Shown here one piece after another: positions 43,835 to 52,002 of a DNA stretch of 54,945 nucleotides. The DNA is from JBLHKW01 sp047618565. Its GTDB lineage: Bacteria > Planctomycetota > UBA1135 > GCA-002686595. The notes under the pieces were generated by a model. That model had not been told where the DNA came from. It did no database searches and saw nothing but the letters and a program-made list of their open reading frames with translations. The DNA is taken from NCBI GenBank assembly GCA_047618565.1, contig JBLHKW010000008.1, positions 1 through 54,945 of the forward strand. Direction: 5' to 3'. Made by a program: the position numbers and the translations under genes. How positions within the stretch are numbered: the first letter of the stretch is position 1; every line of letters begins with the position of its first letter.

Positions 43835-43857
43835 ACCGTGGCGCGATATTGTCCCAA

Positions 43858-43876
43858 GAGTCGGAACTTCCGGCTC
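43858..43876. repeat. 9-bp inverted repeat upstream of the M43 protease
   Basis: GAGTCGGAA (43858-43866), one base, TTCCGGCTC (43868-43876). Eight of nine pairs are exact and one is T-G. It is 77 bases before the start codon and could be an operator or a terminator stem for the signal peptidase gene. Confidence 0.4.
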
Positions 43877-43952
43877 TCGGTCAGCATCGAAGAGTCATCC
43901 CCGGCTATTCCCCAGCCTTGTCATCGCGGCCTCCGACCCGGAGCACACTCTC

Positions 43953-45353
43953 ATGCTATTCCAAACCCTGGCACTCCTGGGGGGCGCGGCTGTTATGGCC
44001 GCGGCGCCCTCGGATCCCGCCTCCCAAGGCGTCATCACGATCAACGGACAGACCTTCCAGACCTGGTCTGATTACACGGCCTCGCCGACCTTCAGGGCTC
44101 AGGGTCTGCGCTGCCAGACCCCCGAGCGCGATCCGCTCATCATCTCCCCGCCCTCGGACTGCTCGGCCAACTCGACCAATCCGTCGAGCGCTTACGACCC
44201 GACCGTGCTGCGCCGCATCCCGGTTGTCGTGCACGTGATCACGAGCACGGGCGGTGCGGGCAACATCACCGATGCCAAGGTGGCGACGCAGATCGCGATC
44301 CTGAACCAAGATTTCCGCGCCATCGGCGGGACCAACGGCGGCAACGGGTTCGATTCGGCGATCGAGTTCTACCTGGCCACCGAGGACCCCAGCGGAATGC
44401 CGACCAACGGCATCACGCGCAGCGCGAACACCACCTGGTTCAACGACAGCGGCGGCTACTACAACACCCTCAACTGGGACCCGAACCGCTACCTGAACAT
44501 CTACACCAACAAGGCCAGTGGCGCCCTCGGCTACGTGCCCTTCCTCCCGCAGACCGGTAACCCGGGCGCGGCGAACGATCGCGTCGTCGTCCTCTGGTCA
44601 TCCTTCGGCCTGAACGCGCCGATCGGCCCGCCCTACAACAAGGGCCGCACCACCACCCACGAGGTCGGCCACTACCTGGGTCTGTACCACACCTTCGACG
44701 GCGGCTGCGGCACCTCGGCCTGCTACTCGACCGGCGACCTGATCTGCGACACCAACCGCGAGAACGGCCCGAACTTCAGCTGCGGCGCCAACCCGTCGAA
44801 CTCGTGCAGCTCGCCCGATCCGGACGACAACTACATGAACTACAGCGACGACCTGTGCATGGAGCGCTTCACCGAGGAGCAGTCCCGGCGCATGCGCTGC
44901 ACGATGCAGTTCTACCGGCCGAACATCTACAGCGAGGTCGGCGACGTCTCGAGCTACTGCAACCTGAGCCCGAACTCGGTCGGCGCCGGCTCCTACATGA
45001 GCTTCTCGGGCTCGACCTCGGTCGGCGCCCAGGACATGACCTTCATGGGCCACGACGCGCCCCCCGGCGCCTTCGGAATCTTCTACTTCGGCCCGAATCA
45101 GATCGCGTCGCCCTTCGGCAACGGCACGCGCTGCGTCGGTGGCCTGACCCAGCGCATCCAACCGGTCATACAGATCGACGGAAGCGGAGTCGGCACCCGC
45201 ACGGTCAACTGGGCCGCCGGCTACGCCCCGACCCTGGAAGCCCTGGGCGCCATGAACGTACCCACCAACGTCCAGTTCTGGTTCCGCGACGGCGCCGCCG
45301 GAGGAGCCCAGTTCAACCTCTCCGACGGCTTGAACGTACCGCTGCGACCGTAA
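43953..45353 (+). CDS. Secreted M43-family zinc metalloprotease
   Basis: 466 residues with a signal peptide (about 1-17). The metzincin motif HEVGHYLGLYH (HExxHxxGxxH) and the downstream Met-turn region NYMNYSDDLCMERF match pappalysin/M43 peptidases. IPVVVHVITSTGG and QIAILNQDFRAIGG are typical of the N-terminal half. Cys pairs around CGTSACYSTGDLICDT suggest disulfides. The last 130 residues form a separate beta-rich domain. Likely an extracellular protease. The gene ends 56 bp before a repeat island. Confidence 0.92.
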   Translation: MLFQTLALLGGAAVMAAAPSDPASQGVITINGQTFQTWSDYTASPTFRAQGLRCQTPERDPLIISPPSDCSANSTNPSSAYDPTVLRRIPVVVHVITSTGGAGNITDAKVATQIAILNQDFRAIGGTNGGNGFDSAIEFYLATEDPSGMPTNGITRSANTTWFNDSGGYYNTLNWDPNRYLNIYTNKASGALGYVPFLPQTGNPGAANDRVVVLWSSFGLNAPIGPPYNKGRTTTHEVGHYLGLYHTFDGGCGTSACYSTGDLICDTNRENGPNFSCGANPSNSCSSPDPDDNYMNYSDDLCMERFTEEQSRRMRCTMQFYRPNIYSEVGDVSSYCNLSPNSVGAGSYMSFSGSTSVGAQDMTFMGHDAPPGAFGIFYFGPNQIASPFGNGTRCVGGLTQRIQPVIQIDGSGVGTRTVNWAAGYAPTLEALGAMNVPTNVQFWFRDGAAGGAQFNLSDGLNVPLRP

Positions 45354-45409
45354 CAGCGCGGCCCAGCACCGGATAGAGAACGGGTCTAGTCCATCGGGTT
45401 ACGGATCGG
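45354..45409. other. Short spacer before the repeat island
   Basis: 56 bases between the protease stop and the first repeat end. No feature is visible except GGTTACGGATC at 45398-45408, which echoes the repeat terminus. Confidence 0.4.
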
Positions 45410-45567
45410 TTACGGTGCCAGGATCAGTCTCACACCAACCTGATCCCGGTTCATCCATCTCGACCCGGAGTGTTGTCCCGGTGCATCGCCCGATGGCGTC
45501 GTCTAGCCCGGTCTATTCATGAGCAGCCATTGCCGGTGCGTAGACCCGGGCAATGGGCCACGTTCGG
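45410..45567. repeat. Diverged partial copy of the palindromic-ended repeat
   Basis: It begins TTACGGTGCCAGGATCAGTC and continues CACACCAACCTGATCCCGG and GTTCATCCATCTCGACC, following the left half of the full copies with many changes. Similarity fades after about 45480 but returns weakly (CAGCCATTGCCGG). The right terminus is missing: the full copy starts directly after it. Confidence 0.55.
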
Positions 45568-45843
45568 ATTACGGTGCCAGGATCGAACTCGCACCCATTT
45601 GATTGCGGGTCGCCCGTCTCGGGAAACCTCCGAACTCGCAGACTCGTCCTGACGGGATCAGCTGGCGAGTCGCAGCACGTTCGGCGCTCGCTCCGGGTAG
45701 CACGCATGCGAGCGCAGTAACCGTCAATGATTGTTCAGTACGTAGCCAGCGTTGTTGCGAGACACGCAAAGCGGGCGTTCACTTGTACTTGAGACGATTG
45801 AACCAGGATCAAATTGGTGCGAGTTCGATCCTGGCACCGTAAT
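45568..45843. repeat. 276-bp repeat with about 36-bp terminal inverted repeats, copy 1 (MITE/REPIN-like)
   Basis: Ends are ATTACGGTGCCAGGATCGAA with CTCGCACCCATTTGAT, and the reverse complement with one mismatch over 36 bases at 45808-45843. Each end also holds a small hairpin GGTGC-N13-GCACC (45573-45577/45591-45595 on the left). The interior has no credible gene; frames of about 65-79 codons are by-products. A second copy in opposite orientation lies at 47190-47458. No transposase and no clear target duplication is visible, so mobilisation in trans is inferred. Confidence 0.85.
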
Positions 45844-47187
45844 CCGGCATTGCTTCCCACGCTCATTGGCCCGGTTGACCTGACTACCCGTGGCAAGGAG
45901 TGCCGGATCAAGTCGGATGTCAAACCCAAGATCGCGAAGAGTGTTGCAGCGCGTGTCGATAACTACTGCGAGAACTTCGCCCGCTTCTACGAGGAGCTGG
46001 GCTTCAAGCCGCGCTCCAGCAACAAGGTCGTGATTCGCCTGTTCGCGGCACACGAGGATTTCGTGGAGTTCTTCCACCGGAATCACCGCGGAGAGGATCC
46101 GCCCGCGGCTTACTTCTCACCGTCGCTCAACGGTGTGGTCAGCTATCACGATCCCGACGACCCCTATCTGAGGCAGGTTCTCTTCCACGAGACCAGCCAT
46201 CAGTACATGAACCGCTACGCGGACTGGGCGCCCAAGTGGGCGAACGAAGGGCTTGCCGAGTACTTCGAGGGCTGGCGCCTGGATGCGGACGGAACGGTGA
46301 TCGAGAAGCGCCCACCCTTCTATGACCTGTTGCTCCTCCAGAAGGCTCTTCGAGCATCGAGTGAGAAGGCGGCCGCGACCAAAGGTCGGATGGCGACGGC
46401 GCTCGGTGCGCTCAGGTTCGGCGGACACTTGGCGCCGGAGGAGCTCGTGACCATGGAGCGCGAGGCCTTCAACGACTTTCCTGCGGACTACCTTGGGCTT
46501 CACCCGTACCTGCACTACGCCACCTCCTGGGGGCTGACCTAGTACTTCCTCGAGGGACCGAACGAGGCCGACCGGCAGCTCTACCTCGATTACTTCGACC
46601 GCCTGTGCAAGAAGGGCGATCGAGCTGAACCCTTCGTGCCGGATGACTGGGACGCCTTCGAAGAACGCTGGACGACATTCATTCTGGCGATCGAGCTCGA
46701 GCCTGCCAGCGCTGATGACCACGTGATCCTGGCCACGGATCTGCGTCGTGAGGGCGAGTATGTGGAGGCGATCAAGCACTACGAGCTCGCTTCGGGCCTC
46801 GCTCCCGACACGCCCAAGGTGAGCTACTGGACGGGTTACTGTTTCAAGCGGCAGGGGAAATACGAAGACGCCATTCCGCACCTGGAGGCTGCGGCTGAAG
46901 CCGACGAGGACGACCCGGCGCCGATGTACCAGCTGGCCCGGATCATCGGGCGAATGGACCGCGAGAAAGAGGATGGCGATCCCGAACGGGCCCTCGAATA
47001 TGCCGTCGAGGCATCCGACCGAGTGCACGACAAGGACCCGCACTACCTGTCCTTCGTCGCCCGCGGTCAACACCTGGGCGGGGATGTCCGCAGCGCCAAG
47101 AAGACCATGAAGCGTGTCCTGAAACTCGTCAAGAAAGCCGACGAGGGCGTGCAGAATCGCTACCGCAAGATGCTGGACGAGATGTAA
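45844..47187 (+). pseudogene. Broken DUF1570 metallopeptidase-TPR gene (5-prime lost, in-frame TAG)
   Basis: One frame runs from the repeat end to TAA 47185-47187 except for a single TAG at 46540-46542. Before the TAG lies a DUF1570-like domain with HETSH zinc motif and NEGLAEYFEG; right after it YFLEGPNEADRQLYLDYF continues the same domain, then TPR-like repeats (REGEYVEAIKHYELA, RQGKYEDAIPHLEAA). The normal N-terminus, probably a signal peptide plus about 50 residues, is missing and replaced by repeat DNA; the first family-like residues are at about 45910. Either this is a recent pseudogene, or TAG is read through or is a sequencing error. The downstream half could restart at ATG 46636. Confidence 0.8.
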
Positions 47188-47189
47188 GG

Positions 47190-47458
47190 ACTACGGTGCC
47201 AGGATCGAACTCACACCCATTTGATCCTGGTTCACTCATCTCAAGTGAGCGCCCACTTTGCGTGTCTCGCACCAACGCTGGCACGTACTGAACAACCATT
47301 GACGATTACTGCGCTCGCACGCCTGCTACCCGGAGCGAGCGCCGAACGTGCTGCGACTCGCCAGCTGATCCCGTCAGGACGGGTCAGCGAGGTCGGAGGC
47401 TTCCCGAGACGGGCGACCCGGGATCAAATGGGTGCGAGTTCGATCCTGGCACCGTAAT
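47190..47458. repeat. 269-bp repeat, copy 2, inverted relative to copy 1
   Basis: Reverse complement matches copy 1 along its whole length at roughly nine bases in ten, including the inner block GCCGAACGTGCTGCGACTCG. Left end ACTACGGTGCCAGGATCGAA has one change; the right end CGATCCTGGCACCGTAAT is exact. It starts two bases after the broken DUF1570 gene. Confidence 0.85.
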
Positions 47459-47460
47459 CT

Positions 47461-47474
47461 CCTGGCACCGTAAT
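47461..47474. repeat. Orphan repeat terminus
   Basis: CCTGGCACCGTAAT repeats the last 14 bases of copy 2 directly after it, two bases later. It may be a footprint of an earlier or nested copy. Confidence 0.6.
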
Positions 47475-47475
47475 C

Positions 47476-48435
47476 TCAGTTGTCTTCGAACGACGTTCCG
47501 GCGCGCCAATCGTCGATGTTGGGTGCCGAGCGTGAATTGCCTCCGCTCACTGAGGAGTAGTCGCCGGCCGATGTGTTATATCGTCCGCCGCCGACCGTGG
47601 CGCCAAAGCCAGCTGCAGTGTTGTGGAGCCCGCCGCTGATCGACGCGAAGTAGCTGGTAACGCTATTGTCCCGGCCCCCGGAGATGGTCGTACCGTATGA
47701 GCTCGCGGAGTTTCCGTAGCCGCCGCTGACCGATGAACCGTCCCCCAGCGCCTGGTTGACGACCCCGCCGCTCACGGACGCGCTGTTCGCACCGGCCAGG
47801 CCCGCTGCCCCTCCACTCACCGATGAGTATTGGCCTGACGCCAGGTTGTTGTATCCGCCGCTCACAGCGCTCGAGTAGTTGCTGGCAATGTTCGAACCGC
47901 CGCCACTGACTGTGCTGTGGGCCCCACTCGCCGTATTTCCCGTGCCTCCGCTGACCGCCGATGCACGGCCGCTGGCAAGGTTGTTCTCCCCCGCGCTGAT
48001 GGACGCCCACTCGGCGCTGATCGAGTTGTGGTCACCGGCAACGAGTCCGCCGTACACGGTGTAGTTGTGGTTCCGACCGACCACCAGATTGTGACTCCCG
48101 GTCCGGTCGTCGCCGCCACCACGCAATTCGTTGTAGCCGACGATGAGGTTTCCGAGGCCGGTGGGCGTCCCAGGGGTCGCTCCCGATCCGTCGACGACTT
48201 GGACGTTGATTCCAGCGATTCGAAGCGTCTTGGACAACCCACCCTGCCCATCGTCAAGGTAGACGATCTCCTGATGGCTCAGAATCTCCCGTTCTGCGGC
48301 AGTGATGCCGATTATCGGAAACGGACTGGTGGCCGCCTGTGTCTGGGCGCTCGGCGACAGCGCCTGGCCCGGAATGAGCCAGCCCGCGAGGGCGGAGGCA
48401 AGTACGGTTACGGAGAGTCGTGTTGAGCTGGGCAT
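47476..48435 (-). CDS. Secreted YadA-head-like 15-residue repeat protein
   Basis: 319 residues with a signal peptide (about 1-34). Residues about 129-303 are eleven to twelve 15-residue units of the type SSVSGGxxNxASGxY, the left-handed beta-roll pattern of YadA/trimeric adhesin heads. A looser NLIVGYN/NLVVGRN pair precedes them. No stalk or membrane anchor domain follows; the protein ends RAGTSFEDN only a few residues after the last unit, and its stop codon lies two bases from a repeat terminus. It may be complete, as similar anchorless repeat proteins exist, or cut short by the repeat. Probable surface or extracellular protein. Confidence 0.8.
   Translation of the reverse strand: MPSSTRLSVTVLASALAGWLIPGQALSPSAQTQAATSPFPIIGITAAEREILSHQEIVYLDDGQGGLSKTLRIAGINVQVVDGSGATPGTPTGLGNLIVGYNELRGGGDDRTGSHNLVVGRNHNYTVYGGLVAGDHNSISAEWASISAGENNLASGRASAVSGGTGNTASGAHSTVSGGGSNIASNYSSAVSGGYNNLASGQYSSVSGGAAGLAGANSASVSGGVVNQALGDGSSVSGGYGNSASSYGTTISGGRDNSVTSYFASISGGLHNTAAGFGATVGGGRYNTSAGDYSSVSGGNSRSAPNIDDWRAGTSFEDN
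47527..48051 (-). repeat. Tandem 45-bp repeats encoding the 15-residue beta-roll units
   Basis: About eleven diverged 45-bp units inside the YadA-like gene, each encoding a SGG step followed by N-x-A/S. They are degenerate at the DNA level. Confidence 0.75.
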
Positions 48436-48664
48436 GATTCGTATCCAATCAGGTCAAGTGGGTGGTCGTGGCGCGAGAGCCCATGCGGTGCGTCGATCGA
48501 CCGGCCACGGGTCCAATCAAGGACCGCGAGCCCACGCGGGTTGGACAGCGAATCCGAAATTTTCTCTGGTCCGAGCGACTTGCGGCCTCCTGACCATCCG
48601 CGGCACACGACCCTTGCCGGGTTCGCCCCGCCGCTGGTCACCCTGAGCCCTTTCGCACGGCTCG

Positions 48665-49963
48665 CTACCAGCTCATGCGCAAGGTGCGTAGGACGTGGGC
48701 GCGCAGGGGTTTCGGGATGCCTGGCTCGGTGCTCATGGTGGCCCACCTGGAGAAGGCTTCGAGGACCTGGTCGAGGATGAGGTTCTCGCGGCCGCGCGGC
48801 AGGCCGGCGTAACTGGCGAGGTGTTTGAGGTCGAGCTTGCTGAAGTCGGTGGTCTTGCCGTTGAGGCTGAGTTGGTGGTGTTGGGTGAAGTCGCTGCCTT
48901 CGGCGTGGCAGAGGTCGTAGGCGGGGGTTGGGTACCAGGTGCCGTCACGCTGCATCTGGAAGGCGAAGTTCTTGACGTGGTCGTCTTGGTTACAGCCGAC
49001 CAGGTTGAAGACCACGCGGCGGAACTGTTGCTCCATGGCTTCCTTGGGCATGTGCAGCTGCTTCATGGTCATGAAGAGCTGTTCGTAGGAGTAGTGGCCG
49101 CTCTGGTAGTAGTCGAAGTGGGCCAGGGCACCGAGGGTCTGGATGAAGTGCTTGGCGCCCAGGGTGTCGCGGTCGAAGCGGCGGGTCATGAAGTGGCTGC
49201 GGCCGTTCTCGGTCAGGAGGGCGCAGTCGGCCATGTGGATGCCGCAGTCCTTGGCGACCTGGGAGTAGCTGTATTCGAGCAGGCCGTAGCCAAGCGGGTC
49301 GGCGACGCCCCAGTCGCCGTTGAATTCGACACCGTCAAATTTAATGAGCCAGTGCTCGTAGCCAGGTGGCAGCTGGAGCTGGCCGGAGCGGACTTGCTTG
49401 GTCTTCGGGTCGAAGGCGATGACGGCCTTGGCGCGCGCGCCGCCGGCGGAGGTGCCTACGCTCAAGATGTCGAGCAGGGCTTGCTCACCGCGCTCGCCGG
49501 TGAGTTCGGTGTCGAGCGTCTCCTTGCTGGCGAAGGCCAGGGAGGCCAGTTCGACCAGCTGCTGCACTTCGAGGGCGCGGTCGGTTGCGGTCGCGACGCC
49601 GGTGGAGGGTTCGAATTCCAGGGCGCCCATGCCGCGGGCTCCCGTGTAGCAGAGGCGGTCGACAGCGTTGAAGTCTTCGCGTTTGCGGCCGGTGCGCGCG
49701 AGCCAGACATCGATGAGCTTGTGGCCGTAGCGGTCGGGCAGGCTATCGGCGAGGAGGCCCGGTAGACCGTGGAAGGCGCGCGGCTCGAGCTCCGGAAACT
49801 GGTAGATCCGTCGCCGCGCTTCCGTGGGCATGGTGAGCGGCGCCAGCTGCATGCCTGCGGACGCGAACTCGGGCTCGTACTCGAAGCGCGCGAAGCGCTC
49901 GCCTGCGTCCATCGAGACGTAGCCGATGGTGGTGCCCCAGAGGTTGACGGTGGCCGTGGTCAC
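48665..49963 (-). CDS. hipA: HipA-like serine/threonine kinase toxin
   Basis: 432 residues, HipA size. The Gly-rich loop SVGTSAGGARAKAV matches the phosphorylated P-loop of HipA; the kinase core has catalytic Asp in GCNQDDHVKNFAF and metal Asp in AYDLCH. The N-terminal part has the FEYEPEFASAGMQLAPLTMP strand block. In E. coli HipA phosphorylates glutamyl-tRNA synthetase and causes persistence. GTG 49963 overlaps the antitoxin stop (GTGA), so expression is coupled. All main residues are present, so it should be active. Confidence 0.92.
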   Translation of the reverse strand: MTTATVNLWGTTIGYVSMDAGERFARFEYEPEFASAGMQLAPLTMPTEARRRIYQFPELEPRAFHGLPGLLADSLPDRYGHKLIDVWLARTGRKREDFNAVDRLCYTGARGMGALEFEPSTGVATATDRALEVQQLVELASLAFASKETLDTELTGERGEQALLDILSVGTSAGGARAKAVIAFDPKTKQVRSGQLQLPPGYEHWLIKFDGVEFNGDWGVADPLGYGLLEYSYSQVAKDCGIHMADCALLTENGRSHFMTRRFDRDTLGAKHFIQTLGALAHFDYYQSGHYSYEQLFMTMKQLHMPKEAMEQQFRRVVFNLVGCNQDDHVKNFAFQMQRDGTWYPTPAYDLCHAEGSDFTQHHQLSLNGKTTDFSKLDLKHLASYAGLPRGRENLILDQVLEAFSRWATMSTEPGIPKPLRAHVLRTLRMSW

Positions 49964-50292
49964 GGGCGCTCATCTCCCCACTCGAAGGCCTTCGAGGAGC
50001 GCTTGGTTCGCCGGCGTTTCTTGCCGGCCAACACCTCGACGCGCGGCGACGCTACGCTCTCGGGCAGCAAGCTCTCGATCGAGCTCTCCAGCTCGAGGGC
50101 CTTGAGGATCTTGAGCCAGGAGCCGAGCTGGCTGTCGCGCCCGCCCTCTATGCGGCGCAGGGTGGCGACGCCGATGCCGGCCTGCTTGGCGAGGTCCTCC
50201 TGGGAGCGACCCTGCTGCCTGCGGGTCCGCGCGAGGCGCGCACCGAGCTCCTCCAGGATCGCGTCATCCGGGGTCAGTTGGTCGAGTTTCAT
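49960..50292 (-). CDS. hipB: HipB-like Xre-family antitoxin
   Basis: 110 residues. A helix-turn-helix of the Cro/Xre type (about 12-70: LGARLARTRRQQGRSQEDLA and GVATLRRIEGGRDSQLGSWL) binds the operon operator and neutralises HipA. The C-terminal tail is rich in Lys/Arg (KKRRRTKRSSK), unlike short HipB tails. I chose ATG 50292; an upstream frame adds 15 weak residues. The upstream DNA contains several palindromes that may be its operators. Confidence 0.88.
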   Translation of the reverse strand: MKLDQLTPDDAILEELGARLARTRRQQGRSQEDLAKQAGIGVATLRRIEGGRDSQLGSWLKILKALELESSIESLLPESVASPRVEVLAGKKRRRTKRSSKAFEWGDERP

Positions 50293-50314
50293 GCTATTAG
50301 AAGTGATCGATAAG

Positions 50315-50361
50315 TTGCCTTTAGGGCCATTTGGCAATCAGTTATGATCGCTTATGATCGC
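50315..50361 (-). promoter_or_regulatory. Candidate hipBA promoter/operator with direct and inverted repeats
   Basis: Two head-to-tail TTATGATCGC copies (50342-50351, 50352-50361) lie next to an interrupted palindrome TTGCC-N13-GGCAA (50315-50319/50333-50337). On the minus strand TTGCCA and a TTATCG hexamer are spaced like -35 and -10. Positioned 20-70 bases before hipB, they suit autorepression by the antitoxin. Confidence 0.45.
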
Positions 50362-50407
50362 TCTGGAGTAGGGTAGGGCTTCCTGGCCCGACATCACAGT
50401 GCTGTTC

Positions 50408-50461
50408 GATCATAAATGATCTGATAGTGCATTAATAGAGGATAAAACGCTCATATATGAG
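50408..50461. promoter_or_regulatory. Two perfect palindromes upstream of hipB
   Basis: GATCATAAATGATC (50408-50421) and CTCATATATGAG (50450-50461) are exact palindromes in an AT-rich patch. The first shares ATGATC with the promoter-proximal direct repeats. Confidence 0.45.
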
Positions 50462-50746
50462 TGTCTAGAGGCCAAGGCGCATGGAGAGCCCACGGGGCCC
50501 GCCATGGCAATCAGATCAAGCGGATCGGAAGGGCTCGGCAAAAGTGGCGTTCCCGGTCGTGGAGACCGGCGACTGCGCCGTCACGCCCTGGATTCCCTGC
50601 CCGCCGAACGGGGCGAAACCGCTATCGGCACACTCCGCAAGACACGCTGGTGCATGTGTCATCCCGAAGCCTGGGGGCCGCCGGGCGAGCCGTGCTCCGG
50701 GCCGTGGCGCGGCTCGACGAGCGGCGTCGGTAGCAGCCATGCCGAC
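50462..50746. other. Gene-free stretch before the TPR-methyltransferase
   Basis: I see no gene, RNA or clear repeat in this GC-rich 285-base stretch between the hipB upstream palindromes and the methyltransferase stop. Short open frames lack family-like residues. Confidence 0.5.
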
Positions 50747-51934
50747 TCAGGGTTGGTGCCTCAACAGGAAGATCTCCCCAGGCACCGGGCGGCCGCGTTC
50801 AAGACGGACGGAGACCGGCCGCCGCGCGACCTCGTGCCAGTTCGCATCTTCGGCGGCGCGGAGCACGTACTCGGAGTCGTGCACGAAGCGTCCCGTCGGC
50901 CCGAGGCGGAACCCGGGGTCAGTCGCCGTCAGCGCCCCCCCTGCCACCTGGGTCGAGAATAGCGCGAGCGCATTTGGCGCGGCACGCTGCCCCATCACCT
51001 CGAACGCACGTCGCAGATCGCCAACGTAGATGAGCACGTCACACGCCAGGAACATGTCGAACATGGGCCCTGGCTCCTGCAGGACATCGAGGAAATCGGC
51101 CACGAGCAGGGCGTCATAGATGCCCTTTTGACGTGCTTGGTCAATCATGCCCTGGGAGAGATCCACCCCGGTAAGGTGATCAGCGACGTCAGCGAACGCG
51201 ACGCCCGCCAGGCCCGTTCCGCAGCCGACGTCGAGCACCGCACCCACCCGTGCCGGCTGTGCAAGGGCGTCGTCCAGTAGCTTGCGCAGTTGCGACGGTG
51301 CGTCGTAATGAAGGCGTCCCAAGAGGTTCTGCTCGAAGGTCGGTGCGTACTGGTCAAAGAGGGCCCGCACGTATTCCGCGGGCGCGGTCGCGCGTGCCTG
51401 TCCGTTGACCGCCGCCAGCATGTAGCTCGCCGCGGGATCGCTGGGGCGAAGCGCGGTGGCCCGCTCGAAGGCCTGGGAGGCAGCCGTAGCTTCCCGGACC
51501 CGGAGGAGCACGTTGCCGAGGTTGACCCAAGCCTCGAAGTAGTCCGACTTCCGCTTCACGGCCTCCTGGTAGGCCTGGCGGGCAGCCCCTAGCTGGTGTT
51601 GTGCCGTCCGCAACAAGCCAAGGTTGAAGAACGCCGCCGGGGTGGCGTTCGCGGAGCGTGTAGCCAGCGAGAGGGCGGCCTCCGCTGCGTCGAGCTCGCC
51701 GAGCATCAAGCGAGCCAGTCCCAGGTTGCTGAACAGGACCACCTCTCGTCCGCCAGCCGCGACGGCCCCGTCGTAGAGGTCCGCAGCCTCGCGCCAGCAC
51801 CCTTCATTCGCGCAGGAGGCAGCCCTGGCGCAGAGTTCGAGGTGCGCCTCAGTGCGCCCCCCGGCACCAGCCTTGGTATTTGTTGATTTCGGATTGCCGT
51901 TCACAAGGAGACTATCGGCCCTGGCAAGAGGCAT
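50747..51934 (-). CDS. TPR-repeat SAM-dependent methyltransferase
   Basis: 395 residues. Residues about 30-180 are TPR units (AAFFNLGLLRTAQHQLGAARQAYQEA, FEAWVNLGNVLLRVREATAASQAFERAT). Residues about 205-390 form a class I methyltransferase with AdoMet motif VLDVGCGTGLAGVAFA and LTGVDLSQGMIDQAR. Such fusions methylate small molecules or proteins; the substrate is unknown. It is divergent from the LuxR-type regulator, with 68 bases between the starts, so that regulator may control it. Confidence 0.88.
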   Translation of the reverse strand: MPLARADSLLVNGNPKSTNTKAGAGGRTEAHLELCARAASCANEGCWREAADLYDGAVAAGGREVVLFSNLGLARLMLGELDAAEAALSLATRSANATPAAFFNLGLLRTAQHQLGAARQAYQEAVKRKSDYFEAWVNLGNVLLRVREATAASQAFERATALRPSDPAASYMLAAVNGQARATAPAEYVRALFDQYAPTFEQNLLGRLHYDAPSQLRKLLDDALAQPARVGAVLDVGCGTGLAGVAFADVADHLTGVDLSQGMIDQARQKGIYDALLVADFLDVLQEPGPMFDMFLACDVLIYVGDLRRAFEVMGQRAAPNALALFSTQVAGGALTATDPGFRLGPTGRFVHDSEYVLRAAEDANWHEVARRPVSVRLERGRPVPGEIFLLRHQP

Positions 51935-51962
51935 CCTCGTGTGTCATTATTGACCATGAATA

Positions 51963-51979
51963 GACTACGTGGCGTAGTC
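51963..51979. promoter_or_regulatory. Perfect 7-3-7 palindrome in a divergent promoter region
   Basis: GACTACG (51963-51969), TGG, CGTAGTC (51973-51979). It lies between the divergent methyltransferase and LuxR-type genes, so it is a candidate operator for that regulator. NarL/LuxR-type dimers bind such short inverted repeats. Confidence 0.5.
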
Positions 51980-52002
51980 ATAGTGGCGAGGACGTAATAA
52001 CT

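Noticed and set aside
45569..45842. 65-79-codon frames in both repeat copies ending GASSILAP
   Set aside because: They arise from the repeat sequence itself, occur on both strands because the ends are palindromic, and lack start signals.
45808..45843. tRNA 3-prime end (GAGTTCGATCC resembles a T-loop)
   Set aside because: The T-stem has a mismatch, no acceptor, D or anticodon arm fits, and the same bases recur inverted at the other repeat end.
47527..48051. CRISPR-like array
   Set aside because: The 45-bp periodicity is coding and encodes 15-residue beta-roll units; there are no unique spacers.
48695..49765. 356-codon frame antisense to hipA
   Set aside because: Val/Gly/Glu-rich shadow without motifs; HipA kinase motifs are on the minus strand.
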